Shown: positions 1-4,745 of the stretch, piece after piece
Layout: each line of letters starts with the position of its first letter
How positions within the stretch are numbered: position 1 is the first letter of the stretch
From: an uncultured Lachnospiraceae bacterium
GTDB lineage: Bacteria > Bacillota > Clostridia > Lachnospirales > Lachnospiraceae
DNA length: 6,401 nt
Assembly: GCA_934359535.1 (NCBI GenBank)
Contig: CAKRLN010000130.1
Span: 1-6,401 of the forward strand
Direction: 5' to 3'
The notes under the pieces: model-generated
Databases searched by the model: none
What the model saw: the letters and a program-made list of their open reading frames with translations, nothing else
Told to the model about the DNA's origin: nothing
Made by a program: the position numbers and the translations under genes

Positions 1-1
1 C

Positions 2-361
2 TTAATCAATCACACGTACGCCTTCGACGTAAATATTGATCTTCTCGATCTGCATTCCGGTAAATTCTTCTACTTTGTATTTTACCGTTTCGATCAGATT
101 GTCTGAGACTGTACTTATGCTGACCCCGTAAGCAACAATAACGTGAAAATCCAGTGTGATTTTGTTCTCATCTGTCACAGTAACATTGATACCATGGGAG
201 AGATAATCACGTTTTAATAACTTAACAAGTCCGTCCTTCATATTTACAGCTGCCATGCCAACGATTCCAAAGCACTCTACTGCAACAGAACCCGCATAGG
301 TTGCAATGACATCTTCATCAATCAAAATTTTTCCAAATTGTGTATCCATTTGTCCTTTCAT
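2..361 (-). CDS. yloU: Asp23/Gls24 family envelope-stress protein, YloU-like
   Basis: This 119-residue protein has the pattern of the Asp23/Gls24 family: an N-terminal stretch reading GKILIDEDVIATYAG followed by VECFGIVGM, a central DFHVIVAYGVSI strand and a C-terminal INIYVEGVRV strand. Family members are small cytoplasmic or membrane-associated proteins linked to alkaline or envelope stress, and their biochemical role is poorly defined. The location, divergent from rpmB, matches the yloU position in Bacillus, where the next gene downstream is the DAK-domain gene yloV; here that neighbour would lie beyond the left edge of the window. The first ATG (359-361) is chosen because a GGAGG ribosome binding site lies 7 bases upstream; the internal ATG at residue 5 has a weaker site. 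The stop is TAA at 2-4, so the gene is complete. The family call is secure; the exact orthology to yloU is inferred from context. Confidence 0.9.
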   Translation of the reverse strand: MKGQMDTQFGKILIDEDVIATYAGSVAVECFGIVGMAAVNMKDGLVKLLKRDYLSHGINVTVTDENKITLDFHVIVAYGVSISTVSDNLIETVKYKVEEFTGMQIEKINIYVEGVRVID

Positions 362-399
362 ACAATATCCTCCAATGAAATACTCACGTAGTTAGGTAT

Positions 400-427
400 A
401 TTATACCCATTTTTATGCAAAAAGCAA
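400..427 (-). promoter_or_regulatory. sigma-A-like promoter of the yloU-like gene
   Basis: Read on the minus strand, a perfect -10 box TATAAT (400-405) follows a -35-like TTGCTT (422-427) with a 16-base spacer. Transcription would start near 393 and give a leader of about 30 bases ending in the GGAGG ribosome binding site. This is a consensus match by eye only. Confidence 0.7.
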
Positions 428-466
428 ACACTCTTCGAAATTTATTAAAAATTTTATATTTTTTTC
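428..466. promoter_or_regulatory. A/T-rich core between two divergent promoters (possible UP element)
   Basis: Between the -35 boxes of the divergent promoters lie about 39 bases. The part from roughly 437 to 465 is almost entirely A and T, with runs such as TTAAAAATTTT and TTTTTTT. It sits directly upstream of the rpmB -35 box, where UP elements bind the RNA polymerase alpha subunit, and could serve both promoters. The base composition is seen; the function is inferred. Confidence 0.4.
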
Positions 467-495
467 TTGCATTATGGCATGTCATCTGATAAAAT
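467..495 (+). promoter_or_regulatory. sigma-A-like promoter of rpmB with extended -10
   Basis: A -35-like TTGCAT (467-472) is followed after exactly 17 bases by TAAAAT (490-495). The -10 is preceded by TGA, giving the TGn extended -10 feature. Transcription would start near 502, leaving a leader of about 54 bases before the rpmB start. With the A/T-rich tract upstream, this has the look of a strong ribosomal-protein promoter. Confidence 0.75.
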
Positions 496-507
496 ATCAT
501 TGTTGTG

Positions 508-530
508 AACTTGGAGGCAACATCCAGGTT
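508..530 (+). promoter_or_regulatory. short hairpin in the rpmB leader
   Basis: AACTTGGA (508-515) can pair with TCCAGGTT (523-530) across the 7-base loop GGCAACA, giving 8 base pairs with one G-U pair. It lies in the untranslated leader about 12 bases upstream of the rpmB ribosome binding site, and a GGAGG string (513-517) spans its stem and loop. It could affect translation or message stability, but it is short and may be incidental. Confidence 0.3.
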
Positions 531-555
531 TAGTGAAATGCAAGGAGGTGCAATT

Positions 556-741
556 ATGGCAAAGTGTGCAGTTTGTGAAAAAGGTGTTCATTTTGGAATC
601 AAAGTGAGCCATTCTCATAGAAGATCAAATAAAGTTTGGAAATCAAACATCAAACGCGTTAGTTGTAACGTAAACGGAACTCCTAAGAAGTTATATGTAT
701 GTTCTTCTTGCTTAAGATCCGGTAAAGTTGAAAGAGCTTAG
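556..741 (+). CDS. rpmB: 50S ribosomal protein L28
   Basis: This 61-residue protein is bacterial L28, a component of the large ribosomal subunit. It starts MAKCAVCEKG and carries the typical VSHSHRRSNKVWKSNI core, which binds rRNA. Two CxxC pairs (C4/C7 and C49/C52) mark it as the zinc-binding form of L28, as opposed to the cysteine-free paralogue that some bacteria use under zinc limitation. The start at 556 is set by the strong AAGGAGGTG ribosome binding site (542-550) and the conserved MAKC beginning; a longer reading from a GTG at 505 would place non-conserved residues in the leader. It is monocistronic, with its own promoter upstream and a strong terminator 13 bases after the stop, and is divergent from the yloU-like gene. 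Confidence 0.97.
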   Translation: MAKCAVCEKGVHFGIKVSHSHRRSNKVWKSNIKRVSCNVNGTPKKLYVCSSCLRSGKVERA

Positions 742-754
742 TCTTGAATTTGAG

Positions 755-787
755 AAAGAACTGTCGTGCTCCGGCAGTTCTTTTTTT
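755..787 (+). terminator. rho-independent terminator of rpmB
   Basis: AAAGAACTGTCG (755-766) pairs with CGGCAGTTCTTT (772-783) around the 5-base loop TGCTC, a 12-base-pair stem with one G-U pair, and runs into seven Ts (781-787). It sits between convergent genes. On the minus strand the same hairpin is followed only by TTTCT, so it may also stop transcription of the 46-residue gene, less strongly. Confidence 0.9.
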
Positions 788-806
788 GTTTTCCGTTTCA
801 CTTCTC

Positions 807-947
807 CTAACAGCTGCTGAATAAAAAAAAGCTCATAACCAGACATATTCCGATCAGAAAAATCCCAAACAATTCATTCGACAGAACAAGCATCACCATC
901 ATTCCCATTGCAAACCAGAATAAGGTATAGCCCCAGACTCTTTTCAT
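807..947 (-). CDS. small two-helix membrane protein, function unknown
   Basis: This 46-residue reading frame begins MKRVWGYTLFWFAMGM and is almost entirely hydrophobic. Two predicted membrane helices (about residues 7-21 and 27-43) are separated by a short turn containing SNELFG. I recall similar short proteins in Lachnospiraceae genomes but cannot name a family or function. The frame stays open further upstream, into the opposite-frame reading of the ytfJ gene, but that portion is arginine-rich and crosses the ytfJ terminator, so the ATG at 945-947 is the sensible start. The ribosome binding site is weak, with a GGA about 11 bases upstream. It follows the ytfJ terminator and would be transcribed by read-through or from a weak promoter in that gap; it converges with rpmB. 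That it is a real gene is likely, given its clean hydrophobic pattern and position, but this is not proven. Confidence 0.65.
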   Translation of the reverse strand: MKRVWGYTLFWFAMGMMVMLVLSNELFGIFLIGICLVMSFFLFSSC

Positions 948-985
948 ATCCGTCTGCTTCCGTACATTTCCTTGCTGTATTATAT

Positions 986-1024
986 GAAAAAGCAGGCTGT
1001 CTGATTCCAGATGCCTGCTTTTTC
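986..1024 (-). terminator. hairpin terminator after the ytfJ gene
   Basis: GAAAAAGCAGGC (986-997) and GCCTGCTTTTTC (1013-1024) form a perfect 12-base-pair stem. The 15-base loop can itself pair TCTG with CAGA, extending the structure. It begins two bases after the ytfJ stop codon. On the minus strand the stem ends in TTTTTC followed by ATAT, a reasonable U-tract. It probably ends most transcription of the Nudix-to-ytfJ cluster, with some read-through into the small membrane-protein gene. Confidence 0.75.
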
Positions 1025-1026
1025 GA

Positions 1027-1449
1027 TTATTCCTTTTCGCTGCCGGATACAGCATCCGATAAAATATCCTCCATCTCGTCCGCTGCCTGCGATTTTGCAT
1101 CGTTATCCGAATCCTGTTTTCCGGATGTAAATTTATTGACAAAATCCGGAACCATATCAAGAATCTTCGTCACACCATCCTGATTTTTCACATTAACAAG
1201 CTTGGTCGTCCCATTCTGGATCACAAGAACTGCACTTGGCATGATCTTACCGCCCATACCACCGGCTCCGTTATTTTTCTTTTCCTGCGAAAAAGCGCCT
1301 GCCGCTACACCAAAGGAGACATCTACAAGCGGAAGGATGATCGTATCCCCGATATGGATCGCATCTCCGACAACTGTCTTTGTTGTAATAAAGCTGTCCA
1401 TTCCTTTAAATAATGATTCTACTGTGTTGTTAAAACTGTTTTCTGACAT
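1027..1449 (-). CDS. ytfJ: GerW/YtfJ family sporulation protein
   Basis: This 140-residue protein matches the GerW (YtfJ) family. An N-terminal segment with VESLFKGMDSF is followed by VVGDAIHIGDTIILPLVDVSFG (about residues 26-47), a glycine-rich loop GAGGMGG (61-67) and the hydrophobic strand PSAVLVIQNG (71-80). The C-terminal 30 residues are acidic and probably disordered. In Bacillus the protein is made in the forespore and is needed for normal spore germination; its molecular activity is not known. The start is supported by an AGGAGG ribosome binding site 8 bases upstream (1458-1463). It lies 46 bases downstream of the DUF2953 gene, the same ytfI-ytfJ order seen in Bacillus, and is followed at once by a terminator hairpin. 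The pairing suggests the host forms spores, or descends from a spore former. Confidence 0.93.
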   Translation of the reverse strand: MSENSFNNTVESLFKGMDSFITTKTVVGDAIHIGDTIILPLVDVSFGVAAGAFSQEKKNNGAGGMGGKIMPSAVLVIQNGTTKLVNVKNQDGVTKILDMVPDFVNKFTSGKQDSDNDAKSQAADEMEDILSDAVSGSEKE

Positions 1450-1495
1450 GATTTTGTCCTCCTGTCCTATTTTCTATCCATTTTGTTTCAGCTGA

Positions 1496-2365
1496 TTATT
1501 TCCCTTTTTCATTTTCCCTTGCAGTCTGCAGATTGTGGTAAAGCTTTTTGCAGTCGGAATCAAAGAGAAGCCGAAGAAAAATTCCAAGTATCTGATAACA
1601 GAAAATATGTCCGTGCAGATCAAATTCTGCCTCGATATACATCTGGTCCGCCTCAAAATCCGGCACAATCTCCCAACGGTTTTGATACGCAGCCGGAAAG
1701 CAGGCAATTAAGCCAAGTAAAATCCCGGTTGTGTCCGGTGCTCCGGTCGAAAATACCGCATTTAGCTTTAATTTTGAAGGTGCAACTGCTTTCAAAAGCC
1801 GGATGGCTTCTTTTTTTAGCTTTAAAAATGCTGCGCGGTGAACCGGATTGTCGATAAAATCCCGGAAGTTTATAACCACTTTTAAAAGATTTGTCATCCA
1901 GGATCTTTTCTGCTGCATCCATGAAGCTGCTTTTGGCTCCACGGTCTTTTGCTTCGCTTCATACTCTTTTGCACTTTCCTGGGAAGATGGCTGTACCGGG
2001 TCCCCGGCTGTCTCCTCTGATAAAAACTCTTCGAGGGTATCCTCCGCCTCTTTTATTTCCTCTTTCGCTGCGGAAGAAATGTCCTCCTCCAGCTTATGAT
2101 CTGATTCTTCCGCCTGAAAAAGCTGCTTTTTAAACCATAAGAAGCGCACATAGCTCTCAAGCCTGTCATCCTTTGTATAAAAATAAATACCTGCCAGACG
2201 AAACAGAAACGTCATCCTGCCTTCTAACTGAAATCCCTGCCTGATCTCACCCTTGGCACGATATTGTATCGGCCAGAAAAGAAGAAGCAACAGGATTACC
2301 ACTATAAGGATAAGCAGTGCACGCAGAAGAACTCCTGCTATCTTTAAAATCTGAAGAAAAATCAT
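1496..2365 (-). CDS. ytfI: DUF2953 domain membrane protein, YtfI-like
   Basis: This 289-residue protein has one strong N-terminal membrane helix (about residues 8-31, rich in Leu, Ile and Val). It is followed by a short domain to about residue 85, a long acidic and glutamine-rich linker (about 86-148) and a C-terminal domain. The C-terminal part contains the GAPDTTGILLG motif (208-218) and the DFEADQMYIEAEFDLHG segment typical of DUF2953. A hydrophobic stretch near 252-268 may contact the membrane. The function of DUF2953 is unknown; its constant association with ytfJ points to sporulation. Its ATG overlaps the upstream stop codon as ATGA (4-base overlap), so translation is coupled to the 108-residue gene. 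The acidic linker is likely variable between species. The family call rests on the C-terminal motif and the gene order. Confidence 0.85.
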   Translation of the reverse strand: MIFLQILKIAGVLLRALLILIVVILLLLLFWPIQYRAKGEIRQGFQLEGRMTFLFRLAGIYFYTKDDRLESYVRFLWFKKQLFQAEESDHKLEEDISSAAKEEIKEAEDTLEEFLSEETAGDPVQPSSQESAKEYEAKQKTVEPKAASWMQQKRSWMTNLLKVVINFRDFIDNPVHRAAFLKLKKEAIRLLKAVAPSKLKLNAVFSTGAPDTTGILLGLIACFPAAYQNRWEIVPDFEADQMYIEAEFDLHGHIFCYQILGIFLRLLFDSDCKKLYHNLQTARENEKGK

Positions 2366-2688
2366 AACGCATTCCCTCTCTCTTCCTTCAGATACTTCCA
2401 GACATCCACATCCCCGGTTACCTGATAAGTTTCCTCGATGATCTGCCTTACAAGCTCTAGTGCCTCCGCATATCCGCGTGCCAGACCAATAATCTTAAGC
2501 TTTTTCTTCGGATAGCCTTTCTGCATCAGCTCATTTGCCGGAATCAGATCAAGCAGATTCGCCGGATTCGATGCAAATGCTATGACATAAATATCAACCG
2601 TTCCCGCACGGTGTCTGATCCGCCATTTAATCTGACTTGCCTTTCCAGTGAGTGATTCCCCCACATATAATTTACGATACCATTTCAT
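2362..2688 (-). CDS. uncharacterised 108-residue protein
   Basis: I do not recognise a named family. The 108-residue protein starts MKWYRKLYVGES, has a basic N-terminal third, a hydrophobic strand VDIYVIAFAS (31-40), the segment NPANLLDLIPANEL (41-54), a second strand KLKIIGLARGY (63-73) and a helix ALELVRQIIEETY (76-88). It ends with the acidic stretch GDVDVWKYLKEE. No signal peptide or membrane helix is evident, so it is probably a compact cytoplasmic alpha/beta protein. I recall similar sequences beginning MKWY with the EALELVRQI motif in Lachnospiraceae, always as hypothetical proteins. It starts 12 bases after the Nudix stop with only a modest ribosome binding site (AGG), and overlaps the DUF2953 start by 4 bases, so it is translationally coupled to both. 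Its neighbours suggest a role around sporulation, but this is inference only. Confidence 0.85.
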   Translation of the reverse strand: MKWYRKLYVGESLTGKASQIKWRIRHRAGTVDIYVIAFASNPANLLDLIPANELMQKGYPKKKLKIIGLARGYAEALELVRQIIEETYQVTGDVDVWKYLKEERGNAL

Positions 2689-2700
2689 GAACCAACCTGC

Positions 2701-3153
2701 TTAAAAATATTTGTGGGTTCCCCACAGATTACTCTTTTTTAAATCCAGATACTCATTGTAGGCCTTCTCTAAAATCTGCTTTTCATTTGCAAACTTGAGA
2801 AGATGATATGCCTCATGATATTTATAAAATCCGGAATCTACAAAATACTCTTCCCTTTGTGGCTTGCTATAATAACTCTCGCCCATCATCAGATACCAAT
2901 GAACTTCCTTTTCCACGGTATCCTCCGGAACCGTAAAGGAATACTGGCTTTTCCCAACATATTTGATGATCGTTGCGGATGCACCAGTTTCTTCCAGTAC
3001 TTCCCTTGCCGCCGTCTCTTTAAATTCCTCTCCTGGCTCTACCGTTCCCTTCGGAAGTACCCATCCCTCATATTTATTTTTATAATTTTTATATAAAAGA
3101 AGGATCTTACCACGAAAAATTACCACACCGCCACAGCTTGTTGCCTCGATCAT
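2701..3153 (-). CDS. Nudix family hydrolase
   Basis: This 150-residue protein is a Nudix hydrolase, which cleaves nucleoside diphosphates linked to another group and needs a divalent metal. The complete Nudix box is present at residues 36-58, matching GX5EX7REUXEEXGU: G36, E42, R50-E51, E54-E55 and G57. E51, E54 and E55 are the expected metal-binding residues. The N-terminal strand SCGGVVIFRGKILLLYKN and the YEGWVLPKG lead into the box resemble the diadenosine-polyphosphate or mRNA-decapping-like branch, but the substrate cannot be read from sequence. The start is supported by a strong AGGAGGT ribosome binding site 6 bases upstream (3160-3166). It is the first gene after a likely promoter (3196-3224) and heads the cluster leading to ytfJ. 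Confidence 0.93.
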   Translation of the reverse strand: MIEATSCGGVVIFRGKILLLYKNYKNKYEGWVLPKGTVEPGEEFKETAAREVLEETGASATIIKYVGKSQYSFTVPEDTVEKEVHWYLMMGESYYSKPQREEYFVDSGFYKYHEAYHLLKFANEKQILEKAYNEYLDLKKSNLWGTHKYF

Positions 3154-3195
3154 TGTTATACCTCCTAGTGTGGTTTATCATCAAAATCCAGTCTA

Positions 3196-3224
3196 AGTAT
3201 ACCTCTTTTCTAACATTCCGTCTA
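3196..3224 (-). promoter_or_regulatory. sigma-A-like promoter upstream of the Nudix gene
   Basis: On the minus strand TAGACG (3219-3224) and TATACT (3196-3201) are separated by exactly 17 bases, matching the -35 consensus at 4 of 6 and the -10 consensus at 5 of 6 positions. The first three bases of the -35 element are the TAG stop codon of the upstream penicillin-binding protein. Transcription would start near 3189, about 35 bases before the Nudix start codon. No terminator hairpin is visible in the 68-base gap, so read-through from the cell-wall genes is also possible. Confidence 0.5.
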
Positions 3225-4745
3225 CTGAAAATATGCAGCAAACACCTTCTGTGCGACTGGAACGGCATAACGGACCCCATAACCAGAATCCTCTACAATC
3301 ACTGCAATTGCAATATCTTTTTGCCCATCCTTATGTGCATAACCGACAAACCATCCATTCTCCTGATCCGAAGTATCCGATACCTGCGCTGTTCCTGTCT
3401 TTCCATATGCTGTATAACCGCCTCCCTCAAGCTTTCCTGCTGTTGCGGATGCTGCTGCTTCCCGTAAAAATGACTGCATCACAGAAGCCTCGTCTCCTGA
3501 TAACAGTGTTCCATATTCCTTTGGGGAATATGTATCTACCGTTACCCCCTTATAGTTTTCCGTATGATCGACAAGATACGGCGTCATCAGCGTTCCATTA
3601 TTGGCGATCGCACTCACAATCATGCACATATGAAGCGGGGACACAAGGGTATTGCCCTGACCAATCCCAGTTTCCATAATAAGAGAACGGGAATCCTGTT
3701 CCTTTAAGGAAAAGCTGCTGACCGATGACTCAAATGCGACCGGAAGTGCCTTGTTAAACAGCATGGAATTACACAGCTTTGTATAGCTTCCGATATCCAG
3801 CGAAAGTGCAATATTGGCATAGGAAGCATTGCAGGAATTTGCAAACGAGGTAACCAGATCTTCCGTCCCATGTGCTTCATTTCCTGCACAGTGGATCGTT
3901 TTCCCATCCTCCGTAAATTCCCCATCACAGTCAAAGTTATAATTCTGATAGGAATCTGTATTTTCCCGGTAATATTCTAATGTTGTAAGAATCTTAAAGG
4001 TTGATCCCGGCGCATAGCTGCCCTGTGTGGCACGGTTAAAAAGTGCTGTACTTCCTTCGGAATTAACCTGCTCCCAGTTTTCTGCAATCGTATTTGGATT
4101 ATAATCCGGCTTTGACACCATAGCAAGGATCTTTCCGGTTTCCGGTTCCATCACAATGGCCGCACCATCGTAATTGCCAAGCGCATCATAGGCTGCCTTC
4201 TGCAATCTTGTGTCTAATGTTGTAATAACATTATCTCCTGTATTTTTCTGATCCCGAAGGTCGTTTACAATTTGTTCAAGAAAAAATTCATGCGATCTTA
4301 GCAGGTTAAAATTCATCTGGTTTTCCAGACCTGCCTTTCCATTGACCGAGTATCCGACCACATGGGCAAACTGATTGGAATACGGATAGTTCCGCGTCTC
4401 GGTTCCATCTGCGGCAACGTCCGTTTTTGCAAGCACCTGTCCATCTGCGGAACGGATCTCCCCACGCACAACATTTTTCGAAAACAGATCCTGCAGGGAA
4501 TTATACGGACTATTGATAAACTTCTCACTCTTTACCGCCTGAAAATATACAAAATATCCCATCAGACAGATAAACAGGAACAAAAACAGATACGTGATTA
4601 CCGTAAACTCCCGGTTCCTATTTCGAACCCGTACGGTTTCTTTGGATTTTTGGCTTTTTTCCGGCCGTTTCTTTCGCCCTGCCTGTTTGTCCTGCTCCCG
4701 TTTTTGTCCTGGTTTTTGCTTTCCTTGTTCCACGTTCTCCTGCAT
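3222..4745 (-). CDS. class B penicillin-binding protein (PbpA/FtsI-like transpeptidase)
   Basis: This 507-residue protein crosslinks peptidoglycan stem peptides. The three catalytic motifs are present in order: SxxK as STFK (S248 nucleophile, K251), SxN as SCN (304-306) and KTG (449-451). The N-terminal 46 residues are a lysine/arginine-rich cytoplasmic tail, followed by one membrane helix (about 47-69) and a compact pedestal region (about 80-165); the transpeptidase domain fills the rest. There is no PASTA domain, and the size and short pedestal are closer to actinobacterial PbpA than to large PBP2 or FtsI proteins. Cysteines C273 and C286 in an FDCDG...IHC segment could form an extracellular disulfide. 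The gene overlaps the 3' end of the SEDS gene by 128 bases. The ATG chosen at 4743-4745 has an AAGAAGG site unusually close to it; a GTG at residue 5 is an alternative. Elongation versus division role is not determined. Confidence 0.95.
   Translation of the reverse strand: MQENVEQGKQKPGQKREQDKQAGRKKRPEKSQKSKETVRVRNRNREFTVITYLFLFLFICLMGYFVYFQAVKSEKFINSPYNSLQDLFSKNVVRGEIRSADGQVLAKTDVAADGTETRNYPYSNQFAHVVGYSVNGKAGLENQMNFNLLRSHEFFLEQIVNDLRDQKNTGDNVITTLDTRLQKAAYDALGNYDGAAIVMEPETGKILAMVSKPDYNPNTIAENWEQVNSEGSTALFNRATQGSYAPGSTFKILTTLEYYRENTDSYQNYNFDCDGEFTEDGKTIHCAGNEAHGTEDLVTSFANSCNASYANIALSLDIGSYTKLCNSMLFNKALPVAFESSVSSFSLKEQDSRSLIMETGIGQGNTLVSPLHMCMIVSAIANNGTLMTPYLVDHTENYKGVTVDTYSPKEYGTLLSGDEASVMQSFLREAAASATAGKLEGGGYTAYGKTGTAQVSDTSDQENGWFVGYAHKDGQKDIAIAVIVEDSGYGVRYAVPVAQKVFAAYFQ

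Noticed and set aside
505..555. N-terminal extension of L28 from a GTG at 505
   Set aside because: The added residues are not part of L28, and the strong AAGGAGGTG site points to the ATG at 556.
979..984. Minus-strand TATAAT as a promoter for the small membrane protein
   Set aside because: No -35 match is present at 16-18 bases; the region upstream is the terminator stem. It stays possible but is not supported enough for a feature.
948..1160. Extended version of the 46-residue gene starting at 1160
   Set aside because: The extension runs through the ytfJ coding region in another frame and across its terminator, and is arginine-rich in the manner of an out-of-frame reading.
1483..2133. Plus-strand open frames opposite the DUF2953 gene
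   Set aside because: They are antisense to a well-supported gene, and several overlap each other in different frames.
3233..3679. Long plus-strand open frame opposite the PBP gene
   Set aside because: It lies wholly opposite a gene with intact catalytic motifs, lacks a ribosome binding site and shows no recognisable domain.
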